A program made the translations under genes and the position numbers. Under the pieces are notes generated by a model that saw nothing but the letters and a program-made list of their open reading frames with translations, did not search any database and was not told the DNA's origin. Below, one piece after another: positions 19,308 through 27,374 of a DNA stretch of 64,000 bases. Numbering within the stretch: position 1 is the stretch's first letter; the number at the start of each line of letters is the position of its first letter. The stretch lies in contig CALUTF010000001.1 in assembly GCA_944323595.1 (NCBI GenBank), positions 62,001 to 126,000 of the forward strand, in the 5' to 3' direction. The DNA comes from Candidatus Gastranaerophilales bacterium. Its GTDB lineage: Bacteria; Cyanobacteriota; Vampirovibrionia; Gastranaerophilales; Gastranaerophilaceae.

Positions 19308-20456
19308 TTATTCTTCTTTATCGGATTTATTGATAATTTTAAGTTTTTGTCCTTCAGAATTGATGTTTTGAATACCAGAAACAACAACTACATCAGAAAG
19401 GTTCAACCCGCTGTCTACTACCCAGTTATTATTAATATCATCAGAAACTTTAATATTTTTTCTGACGGCTTTATTATCTTCAACAACCCATACGTAATAT
19501 CCGCTCATAGGATCACCCTTTGTACAGGCTTGAGGAACAGTCATATATTGAATAACTTTAGGGGCAGTCAATTTAACTTTCATATAAGTTCCGGGAACAA
19601 GCCAGCCTTTAGGATTTTCAAAAGTAGCCCGTGTAGTTATAGTGCCTGAATCTTTGTCGACTTTATTATCTACAAAATTAATTTGACCGTTATACGGATA
19701 CCAGTCCCCGTCATCAAACTGAACTTTAACTTCTACATCTTTGAGTTTATCACTGGAGCGGAGCAGGTTCACAAAATCGTTGTCTTTCAAGCTGAATGTT
19801 ACATAAACCGGATCAGTACTTGAAATATTTACAAGTGAACCTGATGTCGGAGTAACATAGTTGCCTTCTGTAATATTTACTTTACCTATTCTTCCGTCAA
19901 TCGGAGATTTTATTGAAGTATAGCTAAGGTTAACTCTTGCAAGTTCAAGTTGTTGTTTCGCGGCATCAAGCAGCGCTTTATTCTGGTTTCTGAGTGCTAA
20001 ACTTTGATCTACATCCGAACGGCTTATTAAATCTTCTTTTATGAGAGCATTAGCTCTATTGAGTTCCTGTTGTGCATTTTTAAGCAATGCACTATATTGA
20101 TTTACATTAGCTGCGGAGTTATTAACTTCAATCTGGTATTCTCTTGGATCAATTTGGAAAAGAAGTTGACCTTTTTTTACAAAATCACCTTCCTTAAAAT
20201 ATTTTTCTAAAAGAAATCCCGGAACCCTTGCAACAAGATCTACAGAATATTTTGCTTCAACTCTGCCTGTAGCTTCGGCTGAAACATTAACATTTTCAAG
20301 ATGTGGATTATCCACTTCAACTTCTTTCGGCAGTCTCATCATTTGTTGTTGAATCATACCGGAAATAAACCCTGATGTTTTGTTATAAACGATTGGAACA
20401 ATGATTACAAGTAAAATCAAAATTCCCCATTGTTTTCTTGATAAGCTGAACTTCAT
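19308..20456 (-). CDS. RND periplasmic adaptor (membrane-fusion protein)
   Basis: A 382-residue HlyD/AcrA-family adaptor. It starts with an N-terminal hydrophobic helix (about 10-28) rather than a lipobox, then the lipoyl half (V-D-L-V-A-R-V-P-G-F-L), an alpha-hairpin (about 105-170), the second lipoyl half (S-P-I-D-G-R-I-G) and a beta-barrel. It links the RND pump to the TolC channel. It is the first gene of the operon, with SD GGAG 9 nt before the ATG. No TetR- or MarR-type regulator gene is adjacent. Confidence 0.94.
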   Translation of the reverse strand: MKFSLSRKQWGILILLVIIVPIVYNKTSGFISGMIQQQMMRLPKEVEVDNPHLENVNVSAEATGRVEAKYSVDLVARVPGFLLEKYFKEGDFVKKGQLLFQIDPREYQIEVNNSAANVNQYSALLKNAQQELNRANALIKEDLISRSDVDQSLALRNQNKALLDAAKQQLELARVNLSYTSIKSPIDGRIGKVNITEGNYVTPTSGSLVNISSTDPVYVTFSLKDNDFVNLLRSSDKLKDVEVKVQFDDGDWYPYNGQINFVDNKVDKDSGTITTRATFENPKGWLVPGTYMKVKLTAPKVIQYMTVPQACTKGDPMSGYYVWVVEDNKAVRKNIKVSDDINNNWVVDSGLNLSDVVVVSGIQNINSEGQKLKIINKSDKEE

Positions 20457-20574
20457 ACTTCTTCTCCAATTTTATTAAACCGAGGTGTATACTTTTCTAC
20501 AGACATCGTAAAAAATTTATAATATATTGTCATCCAACATATAGATGACTCCTTTTTTTAAGAAATAATATTTA

Positions 20575-20583
20575 TGTTAAAAT
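20575..20583 (+). promoter_or_regulatory. Extended -10 promoter for the glycosyltransferase gene
   Basis: TGT-TAAAAT at 20575-20583 predicts a start near 20590, just ahead of the SD GAGGTG (20590-20595). The region 20457-20574 should also hold the divergent promoter of the efflux operon, but no clear -10 was found for it. Confidence 0.5.
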
Positions 20584-20602
20584 ATAGAAGAGGTGAGTGA
20601 AA

Positions 20603-21577
20603 ATGCCCGATATTTCAGTTATTATACCGGTTTATAATGTGGAAAAATATTTACGCCAGTGTCTTGACAGTGTTGTAAAACAGACTTTACACGATATTGA
20701 AATTATTATTATAAATAACGGGGCATCAGCTGCCGAAAATGAAATAATTACAGAGTACAAACAAGCAGATAACAGAATCAAAGTAATTAATTTTGAACAA
20801 AATCGGGGGTACGGCAAAGCTGTTAATACAGGTCTTAAAACCGCATCAGCTCCATATATCAGCATTGTTGAAAGTGATGATTACATTGATACTGATATGT
20901 ATGAAAACCTATATAATTTGATAAAAAAATATGATGCGGACATAATAAAATCTGCATATAAAGCATTTACAAAAAATGAAATCAAAATCCGCTTAAACAA
21001 TTTCAATATCCCGCAGGACAGTTGTTTTAAACTGACTGAATATCCTGTTTTTATTTCTGAACACCCGAGTATATGGTCGTGCTTGTATAAGAAAAAGTTT
21101 TTAACCGATAATAATATCTTTTTTATTGAACGAAAAGGGACATCGTGGGTCGACAATGCTTTCCAGCTGGAATCATTGTACAAAGCCGACAAAATTTTGT
21201 ACACAAACAAAGCATTTTACAACTACAGAGATTGCCGCGAAAACTCAAGTTCAATGCTCAACAAAGCATTAAAAGTTCCTTATCAGGCAGTAAAAGATAT
21301 GCAGGATGTTATTGACAGATATAACATTGCGGACAGCGGTATTTTATATAACCTTGCACTGAGAATAATGAGTTATATAAAAATAACCTTAGACAGAGCC
21401 GATTTTGCGGATATAAAAGAAATTACCCCGATGATTAATGAAATGTTTGAACAAATAGAAGAAGATTTACGGGAAAACGAACGTTATAAAAAACTGAAAA
21501 AAAGATTTTATAATAAACCGCTGGAACTTTATTTTATATTTAAAAAATTGAAATCAATTTTGAAATTTGCCGACTAA
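20603..21577 (+). CDS. Family 2 glycosyltransferase
   Basis: A 324-residue GT-A fold transferase. The N-terminus has ISVIIPVYNVEKYL (4-17), the nucleotide-binding strand, and the metal-binding D-D of V-E-S-D-D-Y-I-D lies near residue 93. The C-terminal third is helical and Lys-rich and may contact a membrane or acceptor. It is likely to transfer a sugar from an NDP-sugar to a surface glycan; donor and acceptor are unknown. The start was moved to ATG 20603 because the upstream GTG at 20597 overlaps the SD spacing (GAGGTG ends at 20595). It is a single gene, closed by a perfect palindromic terminator. Confidence 0.9.
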   Translation: MPDISVIIPVYNVEKYLRQCLDSVVKQTLHDIEIIIINNGASAAENEIITEYKQADNRIKVINFEQNRGYGKAVNTGLKTASAPYISIVESDDYIDTDMYENLYNLIKKYDADIIKSAYKAFTKNEIKIRLNNFNIPQDSCFKLTEYPVFISEHPSIWSCLYKKKFLTDNNIFFIERKGTSWVDNAFQLESLYKADKILYTNKAFYNYRDCRENSSSMLNKALKVPYQAVKDMQDVIDRYNIADSGILYNLALRIMSYIKITLDRADFADIKEITPMINEMFEQIEEDLRENERYKKLKKRFYNKPLELYFIFKKLKSILKFAD

Positions 21578-21614
21578 TACATACTTTTATGAAACCGGTC
21601 AAAAGCAGATAAAC

Positions 21615-21646
21615 AAAAGCTCCGGAAAATATTTTCCGGAGCTTTT
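21615..21646. terminator. Bidirectional terminator between glycosyltransferase and ppdK
   Basis: A perfect 32-bp palindrome: AAAAGCTCCGGAAAAT and its reverse complement. The A/T flanks give a U-tract on both strands, so it can end transcription of the plus-strand glycosyltransferase and the convergent ppdK. Confidence 0.9.
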
Positions 21647-21667
21647 GCTATATTTTGCTGTAAAATT

Positions 21668-24337
21668 CTATACAGTTGCCAATTCTCGAACCTTTTGGGC
21701 TTCAACTACTGCTTGTGCAGCAGCAAGTTTTGCCTGCGGGATTCTGAACGGAGAACAAGATACATAATCCAGTCCAATTCTGTGACTGAATTTTACAGAA
21801 TCAGGGTCGCCGCCGTGTTCACCGCAAACACCGCCAACAAGTGATGGATTAACTGATTTGCCTTTTTCCATTGACATTTCAATCAATTGACCTACACCTT
21901 TCTGGTCTAATGTTTCAAACGGATTAGCCGGCAGAATCTTTTGTTCTACGTAATTTGTAAGGAATTTGCCTTCCGCATCATCTCTTGAATAACCAAATGT
22001 CATCTGAGTCAGGTCGTTTGTACCAAATGAGAAGAATTCTGCGTATTCTGCAATTTCATCAGCAGTTAATGCTGCACGCGGAATTTCAATCATTGTACCG
22101 AATTTGTAGTCTACTTCAACACCCTTTTCAACCATAACTTCTTTTGCTACACGAATAAGAGTATCTCTTGCCACTTTCAATTCGTTTACGTGACCGATTA
22201 ATGGAACCATTACCCAAGGTTTAACGGCAACGCCTTCTTTTTTCAAATCACAGCAGGCTTCAAAGATTGCTCTTACCTGCATTTCATTGATTTCAGGATA
22301 TGTTAAACCAAGACGGCATCCGCGAAGACCCATCATCGGGTTAGATTCTGACAATGCTTCTACAACGCCCAACAGCTCTTCTTTTTCTTTTGCATCTTTG
22401 CCGAGAGCTTTCAATGTTGCAACTTCTGCAATCAAATCTTCTTTAGACGGCAGGAATTCGTGAAGAGGCGGATCAAGAAGTCTTACTGTAAGAGGTTTGT
22501 CGCCTAATGCTTTAAACATTGCATAGAAATCTGAATATTGCATTGGAAGAAGATGTTCAAGAGCTTCTTTTCTTGCTTCCGGAGTACCGGCAATAATCAT
22601 CTTTTGAACCCAAGGCAATCTGTCAGGATCCATAAACATGTGTTCTGTACGGCAAAGACCAACACCTTCAGCACCGAATTTTTTAGCGTTTTCAATATCT
22701 TTAGGTGTATCAGCGTTTGCTTCAACTTTCATTGTTTTGATTTCGTCAACCCAAGAGAAGAATTTATTCCAGTTATCGTCAATTTTAGCTTCTACAAGTT
22801 GAACAGCGCCTTCCATAACGATACCTTTACCACCGTCAAGTGAGATTATATCATCTTTGTGGTAAACAGTTCCGTCGCAGCCGGTTAATGTTTCATTAGC
22901 CAAATCAATTTTCATATCTTCGCATCCTGAAACGCAAGGTTTACCCATACCTTTGGCAACTACAGCAGCGTGAGAAGTTGCACCGCCTCTGAGTGTTAAT
23001 ACACCTTGAGATACGGCCATACCGTGGATATCATCCGGACAGGTTTCTACACGAACGAGGATAACTTTTTCACCAGCTTCACCGCGTTTTGCAGCTTCTT
23101 CAGTATCGAATACAATTTTACCTACAGCAGCACCAGGAGATGCGTTTACACCCTGAGCAATCTTGTGGGCTTTTGCCATTGCTTCTGTATCAAAGCAAGG
23201 CAACAAAATTTGATTTACTGTATAAGGGTCAACAAGCTGAATAGCTCTTTCTTTTGTAATAATACCTTCTTCATACATATCTACGGCAATTTTAACTGCA
23301 GCTGCGGCTGTTCTTTTACCATTTCTTGTTTGAAGAATATACAATTTACCTTTTTCAATAGTAAATTCCATATCCTGAACATCTTTGTAACCGAGTTCAA
23401 GCTTTTTAGCAATATCAACATATTGTCTGTACAAATCCGGCATTTCTGTTTCTAATTCAGCAATAGGTTTAGGAGTTCTGATACCTGCAACAACGTCTTC
23501 ACCTTGAGCGTTTGTTAAGTATTCACCATAGAATTTATTTTCACCTGTTGCAGGGTTACGTGTGAATGAAACACCTGTTGCACAATCGTCGCCCATATTA
23601 CCGAATACCATTGTTTGAACGTTAACAGCAGTACCGTAATTGTGGTCGATTTTGTTCATGTTTCTGTAAGCAACCGCACGCGGAATATTCCAAGAGCGGA
23701 ATACGGCTTCAATAGCTTCCTGCAATTGAACGTAAGGGTCTTGCGGGAATTCTTTACCCGTAACTTCTTTAATAACATTTTTGTATATAGGAATCAAAGA
23801 CTTCCAACCTTCTGCAGAAACTTCTGTATCAGATTTTACGCCTTCTCTTGCTTTAACTTTTTCTACTTCTGATTCAAAATATTTTTGTCTGTCCATTTCC
23901 CAGGCAACTGAACCGAACATTGTCAAAAATCTTCTGTAAGAATCGTAGCAAAAACGTGGATTGTTTGTTAATTTAACCATAGCTTCAACAGTTTCATCGT
24001 TCAAACCGAGGTTAAGAATAGTTTCCATCATACCAGGCATAGACACTCTAGCGCCTGAACGAACAGATACCAATAACGGATTTGAAGTGTCGCCGAATTT
24101 TTTTCCTGCTTGTTTTTCAACATCAGCCAGAGCTGTTTTAACTTCATCCATCAAACCTGCAGGCATTTGATTGCCATGATTAATGTAGTCCATACAAGTT
24201 TCTGTTGTAATAGTTAATCCCGGAGGAACCGGTAACCCCAAATTAGTCATTTCAGCAAGGTTGGCACCTTTGCCTCCAAGAAGGTTGCGCATGTCAGCAT
24301 TACCCTCTCTAAAAAGCCATACGCGTTTTTCTGCCAT
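21668..24337 (-). CDS. ppdK: Pyruvate, phosphate dikinase
   Basis: An 889-residue PPDK, which interconverts pyruvate + ATP + Pi and PEP + AMP + PPi in the cytoplasm, used by many anaerobes in glycolysis or gluconeogenesis. Domains in order: ATP-grasp nucleotide-binding domain, the phospho-His domain with G-G-A-T-S-H-A-A-V-V (about 450-460), and a PEP/pyruvate TIM barrel ending in G-G-V-C-G-E-H-G-G-D with the catalytic Cys. Length fits the family (about 875-890). The frame is open further upstream, but ATG 24337 has a strong SD (AAGGAG) and matches the family N-terminus, so the 35-residue extension is rejected. An extended -10 lies 57 bp upstream. Confidence 0.97.
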   Translation of the reverse strand: MAEKRVWLFREGNADMRNLLGGKGANLAEMTNLGLPVPPGLTITTETCMDYINHGNQMPAGLMDEVKTALADVEKQAGKKFGDTSNPLLVSVRSGARVSMPGMMETILNLGLNDETVEAMVKLTNNPRFCYDSYRRFLTMFGSVAWEMDRQKYFESEVEKVKAREGVKSDTEVSAEGWKSLIPIYKNVIKEVTGKEFPQDPYVQLQEAIEAVFRSWNIPRAVAYRNMNKIDHNYGTAVNVQTMVFGNMGDDCATGVSFTRNPATGENKFYGEYLTNAQGEDVVAGIRTPKPIAELETEMPDLYRQYVDIAKKLELGYKDVQDMEFTIEKGKLYILQTRNGKRTAAAAVKIAVDMYEEGIITKERAIQLVDPYTVNQILLPCFDTEAMAKAHKIAQGVNASPGAAVGKIVFDTEEAAKRGEAGEKVILVRVETCPDDIHGMAVSQGVLTLRGGATSHAAVVAKGMGKPCVSGCEDMKIDLANETLTGCDGTVYHKDDIISLDGGKGIVMEGAVQLVEAKIDDNWNKFFSWVDEIKTMKVEANADTPKDIENAKKFGAEGVGLCRTEHMFMDPDRLPWVQKMIIAGTPEARKEALEHLLPMQYSDFYAMFKALGDKPLTVRLLDPPLHEFLPSKEDLIAEVATLKALGKDAKEKEELLGVVEALSESNPMMGLRGCRLGLTYPEINEMQVRAIFEACCDLKKEGVAVKPWVMVPLIGHVNELKVARDTLIRVAKEVMVEKGVEVDYKFGTMIEIPRAALTADEIAEYAEFFSFGTNDLTQMTFGYSRDDAEGKFLTNYVEQKILPANPFETLDQKGVGQLIEMSMEKGKSVNPSLVGGVCGEHGGDPDSVKFSHRIGLDYVSCSPFRIPQAKLAAAQAVVEAQKVRELATV

Positions 24338-24393
24338 AATTTTTCTCCTTTTTTCATTAAAATGCATAAATATACATATTTTGCTTTGATTAA

Positions 24394-24402
24394 ATTGTAG
24401 CA
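24394..24402 (-). promoter_or_regulatory. Extended -10 promoter of ppdK
   Basis: On the minus strand TGC-TACAAT reads 24402 to 24394. It predicts a leader of about 50 nt carrying the SD AAGGAG before ATG 24337. Confidence 0.55.
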
Positions 24403-24473
24403 CAAAAAGATTATTTAGCACAGTAATTATATAAATTTCCAATATTGGATGGAGAAAAATTCTGCGGGGAAAA

Positions 24474-24704
24474 TTACTTTTTAAAGTAATCGCAGATTAA
24501 TGTTTTTTTACGGGGAAGCAGATTTTTAAAACTTTCAAAAATAGGATTTTTATCTAAATTTTCCAGCTCTTTTTTCAGGATTGCTTTTTCCAAAACGACT
24601 TTGTTGTATAACTCGGAGCACACCGAACTTTTATCGATATGTTCTTTGAGTTTTTTTAATTGCAGTTCTTTTTCTTTAATTGATTTAATCAGTTCTTTTC
24701 TCAC
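24474..24704 (-). CDS. Small coiled-coil protein, function unknown
   Basis: A 76-residue Lys/Glu/Leu-rich peptide, almost all helix, with heptad-like spacing through residues 5-50 and two Cys residues. GTG start at 24704 with a weak SD (AGAGG) that lies inside a hairpin arm. No family recognised. The frame is clean and there is no competing gene, but its small size and simple composition leave real doubt. It could serve as an accessory or antidote-like protein; nothing shows that. Confidence 0.45.
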   Translation of the reverse strand: MRKELIKSIKEKELQLKKLKEHIDKSSVCSELYNKVVLEKAILKKELENLDKNPIFESFKNLLPRKKTLICDYFKK

Positions 24705-24778
24705 GACTAAAAAACCTCTTGTATCTCACATACACAGAATAGTATACAAGAGTGTTTTTTAAATCAGCTTTTTAGTCG
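24704..24778. promoter_or_regulatory. Nested inverted repeats in a divergent intergenic region
   Basis: Two overlapping inverted repeats are visible. One pairs 24709-24724 (AAAAAACCTCTTGTAT) with 24744-24760, perfect except for one extra base. The other pairs CGACTAAAAA (24704-24713) with TTTTTAGTCG (24769-24778), perfect over 10 bp. They share the A-run, so they are nested or alternative structures. They cover the SD and a -10-like TATACT of the small minus-strand ORF. A terminator is not expected between divergent genes, so an operator or RNA switch is possible. Confidence 0.5.
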
Positions 24779-24849
24779 ATTTGCGCCAGTATTCGCAAAA
24801 ATCATACAATAAGTCTAGTTTTCTGCCGGTTTACCTTTAGTTAAATATG

Positions 24850-24864
24850 TGGTATCATTTATTT
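24850..24864 (+). promoter_or_regulatory. Extended -10 promoter at the HEPN gene start (leaderless candidate)
   Basis: TGG-TATCAT (24850-24858), six bases, then ATG 24865. No SD. This supports ATG 24865 over the ATG at 24847, which would lie upstream of the promoter box. Confidence 0.55.
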
Positions 24865-25275
24865 ATGGAAAATATAGTTATTGACAGTACTAATCTTGAA
24901 AATGCACTTGAATCACTAAAAAAAAGTGTACAAAAACTTAATGAAAACAGTGATAAAACTATACAGGATATAATTGAAGACTCCTGCGTCAAACGATTTG
25001 AATACACACTTGAGACTTCGTGGAAGCTGATGAAAAGAATTTTGAAAAAAATTTACGGGAAAAATGAGCAGGAGCTGACTATAAATAACATTTTCAGATT
25101 TATGAAAGGGTACGGTTTTATAACAAACTGGGAAAACTGGAAAAACTATTACGCCGGAAGAAATGATACCTCACATGAATACAATCTGGAAAAATCCCGT
25201 GAATTACTAAAAATCATCCCTGATTTTATAACAGACACCGAATTTTTTATTAATAAGCTGAAAAAGGATATATAA
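24865..25275 (+). CDS. HEPN-domain protein, HI0074 family (putative toxin of HEPN/MNT pair)
   Basis: A 136-residue four-helix HEPN protein of the 'nucleotidyltransferase substrate-binding' HI0074 type. The diagnostic R-x4-H motif is present as RNDTSH near the C-terminal third, after the conserved F-E-Y-T-L-E-T-S-W-K helix and the W-x-N-Y-Y-A-G-R segment. In type VII toxin-antitoxin systems the HEPN partner is an RNase toxin silenced by AMPylation by the MNT partner. The downstream MNT gene overlaps by one base (TAATG), the classic arrangement. Start set at 24865 from the promoter geometry. Confidence 0.88.
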   Translation: MENIVIDSTNLENALESLKKSVQKLNENSDKTIQDIIEDSCVKRFEYTLETSWKLMKRILKKIYGKNEQELTINNIFRFMKGYGFITNWENWKNYYAGRNDTSHEYNLEKSRELLKIIPDFITDTEFFINKLKKDI

Positions 25276-25565
25276 TGCTGAAAGGTGTCACCGAAAAAGA
25301 ACTTGAAATAATTAAAAATATTATTAAGATTTACCCGTATAGATTTTACGCATACGGTTCCAGAGTCCGCGGCGATTTTACAGCCCTTTCGGATCTGGAT
25401 TTAGGGGTTAGGGGTAATATTTCCGCTGATGAATTCCGTGAACTCAGGGAAAAATTTGATGAAAGTCTTTTGCCATTTGTCGTTAATATAACTCTTTTAG
25501 ACGAAATAGACAAAAATTTTTATAATCTTATTAAAGATGATTTAACGGAGCTGCCGAACAGCTGA
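25275..25565 (+). CDS. MNT-type minimal nucleotidyltransferase (putative antitoxin)
   Basis: A 96-residue polymerase-beta-fold nucleotidyltransferase. The G-S-x10-D-x-D motif is present (GSRVRG ... SDLDL, about 28-43). The third catalytic acidic residue, expected in the strand 'V-D-x-x-x-x-D', reads V-V-N-I-T-L-L-D, so Asp appears replaced by Asn; alignment by eye is not certain. Its expected role is to AMPylate and neutralise the upstream HEPN protein. The two genes overlap by one base, giving stop-start coupling. No terminator is visible after it. Confidence 0.85.
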   Translation: MLKGVTEKELEIIKNIIKIYPYRFYAYGSRVRGDFTALSDLDLGVRGNISADEFRELREKFDESLLPFVVNITLLDEIDKNFYNLIKDDLTELPNS

Positions 25566-25639
25566 TAATACAATACAGCGGAAAACAAAACATTTTATGC
25601 AAAAGATTTTATAAATATGAAAATAAGCCTGCTGCACAT

Positions 25640-25990
25640 TTATTTAAGTATTTTCAAGTTTTTATTCAAATCTACACAACAATTGTAAAGAAACTCAAGT
25701 TTATCATCAGGAGAAGTGTATATTAATTCAAGAAATTTATTCCTGACTTTATTTTCTGATGGAGAAATATTAATTCCAAATTCATTCAAATCAATATTCA
25801 ACACCTGAATTATTTTAAAAAAAGTTTCAAGTGATGGCATATACGTTGCATTTTCAATTTTACAGACATGTTTGTCGGTAATTCCAATGAGTTCACCGAG
25901 TTCAGCCTGAGTCATGCCTGCCAGTTTCCTGAAATGTTTTATTTTATTCCCTATAAAATTCTTATCTAAATCCCGCTCTAAAATAGTAAG
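25640..25990 (-). pseudogene. XRE-family HTH regulator lacking a standard start codon
   Basis: The only in-frame ATG (25915) begins M-T-Q-A-E-L-G-E-L-I-G, which drops helix 1 of the HTH. Reading the same frame upstream gives I-G-N-K-I-K-H-F-R-K-L-A-G directly before it, exactly the usual helix 1 of XRE/Cro repressors, and the frame is open to 25990. That extension holds no ATG, GTG or TTG. Either translation starts at ATT/ATA, or the start was lost and the gene is decaying. The HTH is followed by about 45 C-terminal residues of unknown fold. It converges with the HEPN/MNT pair 74 bp away. Confidence 0.6.
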
Positions 25991-26059
25991 TTAAGCAAAC
26001 AATTACCTGTTTTGTGTCTAAAAACTCAATGTTAATGCAAGCATTATGAGTGTCATTTA

Positions 26060-26605
26060 CTAGGCAGGGATTAACTGATATCCGTAACCAATTTGTAAAG
26101 CTTCAAGATTTTTCGGCAGCAGGTGTTTTCTGTGTGCCGGAAGAACATTATCAAGAGCATGACTCAGCGCATCAATCGAAATAAGTCCGCTGACTTTTGA
26201 CAAAAATCCCAGTGACATAATATTTGCCATTCTAATATCACCCAGATTGTCGGCAAGTTTTGAAATCGGAGCAAAAAGATAGTTAATATCAGCACGGCTT
26301 TTGATTTCTTTAACCAGAGTTGAATTAGCAATCATCCAGCCGCCTTTTTTAATTTTCGGCAAGAATTTATCAAAAGATAACTGGTTCAAAGCAATGACAA
26401 AATCCGTATCTTTTTTGCAAACCGCGCTAACCTCTTCGTCGCTCATAACAACTTCACAGTTAACGGTACCGCCTCGCATCTCTGCTCCATAGCTAGGATA
26501 CCATGTTACATATTTACCCATAAGCATAAAAGCATTTGCCAAAACTTCTCCTGCGAGCAATACGCCCTGTCCTCCAAATCCTGCGATGATAAAATTCTTT
26601 TCCAT
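26060..26605 (-). CDS. korC: 2-oxoacid:ferredoxin oxidoreductase, gamma subunit
   Basis: A 181-residue gamma subunit of the 2-oxoacid:acceptor oxidoreductase family. F-G-G-Q-G-V-L-L-A-G (about 9-18) and S-Y-G-A-E-M-R-G-G-T (about 38-47) are diagnostic. In complex with the alpha, beta and delta subunits it oxidatively decarboxylates a 2-oxoacid to acyl-CoA and reduces ferredoxin in the cytoplasm. Sequence alone does not separate 2-oxoglutarate (Kor) from branched-chain 2-oxoacid (Vor) specificity, so the symbol is provisional. Last gene of a four-gene operon, 14 bp after the beta gene, with SD AAGGGA. Confidence 0.9.
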   Translation of the reverse strand: MEKNFIIAGFGGQGVLLAGEVLANAFMLMGKYVTWYPSYGAEMRGGTVNCEVVMSDEEVSAVCKKDTDFVIALNQLSFDKFLPKIKKGGWMIANSTLVKEIKSRADINYLFAPISKLADNLGDIRMANIMSLGFLSKVSGLISIDALSHALDNVLPAHRKHLLPKNLEALQIGYGYQLIPA

Positions 26606-26619
26606 GTGTATATTTTCCC

Positions 26620-27372
26620 TTAATTAGTTTGTGTAATATCTTTGTATACTCCAGGTTTAAACACTTCCATCATTTGTGTTCTTACCCTTTCATGCGATTG
26701 TTCCGGTGTCATTTTCCAGTTTGTAGGACAAGTTGCCAGAATTTCAACAAATCCGAAACCCAAACCGTCAAGCTGCACCTGAAAAGCCTTTTTAATTGCC
26801 TGTTTAGCTTTTCTGATATTAGCGACAGTATCAAGAGAAACTCTTGCACTGTAAGCAGTTCCGTCACACAATGCAACGTGCTCGGCAATTTTTATAGGAT
26901 AACCGTAGTATGCTACATTTCTGCCGTCCACTGATGTTGTGGTTTTTTGTCCCAAAAGTGTTGTAGGGCCAAGCTGTCCGCCTGTCATCCCGTATGTTGT
27001 GTTGTTAATACATATAGTACTTATCTTTTCGCCTCTCAATGCCGCGTGTAGACTTTCGGCTAAACCGATTGAGGCAAAATCACCGTCACCCTGATATGTA
27101 AAAACAAACTTATCAGGTCTTGCACGTTTCACACCTGTAGCAGCAGCAAGAGCACGACCGTGAGGTGCTTCTATACAATCTATTTCCATAAAATCATACA
27201 AACATACGGAGCATCCGATGGAAGTTGCTGAAATAGTCTTTTCGCGCAATCCGAGTTCATCAAGAACCTCGCCTACAATTCTGATAGCTACGCCATGGTC
27301 ACATCCGGGGCAGAATGAGAGATTACAATCTTTTTTTATAGATTCAGGTATTTTAAAAACTTGAACAGCCAT
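26620..27372 (-). CDS. korB: 2-oxoacid:ferredoxin oxidoreductase, beta (TPP) subunit
   Basis: A 250-residue TPP-binding subunit. F-C-P-G-C-D-H-G (about 21-28) gives Cys residues typical of the family, and the TPP/Mg motif is G-D-G-D-F-A-S-I-G followed by N-N-T-T-Y-G-M-T-G-G-Q. It performs decarboxylation and passes electrons to the iron-sulfur delta subunit. It sits between the alpha and gamma genes with gaps of 2 and 14 bp, so one transcript is expected. Confidence 0.92.
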   Translation of the reverse strand: MAVQVFKIPESIKKDCNLSFCPGCDHGVAIRIVGEVLDELGLREKTISATSIGCSVCLYDFMEIDCIEAPHGRALAAATGVKRARPDKFVFTYQGDGDFASIGLAESLHAALRGEKISTICINNTTYGMTGGQLGPTTLLGQKTTTSVDGRNVAYYGYPIKIAEHVALCDGTAYSARVSLDTVANIRKAKQAIKKAFQVQLDGLGFGFVEILATCPTNWKMTPEQSHERVRTQMMEVFKPGVYKDITQTN

Positions 27373-27374
27373 TT

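Noticed and set aside
14509-20456. Efflux operon as a novel system
   Set aside because: It is a standard adaptor-RND-TolC operon apart from the charged linker after the TolC signal peptide.
24338-24442. 35-residue N-terminal extension of PPDK
   Set aside because: The SD and family N-terminus fix the start at 24337, and the ppdK -10 box (24394-24402) lies inside the extension.
24705-24846. tRNA gene in the hairpin-rich gap
   Set aside because: The stems do not form a cloverleaf and there is no acceptor CCA or T-loop consensus.
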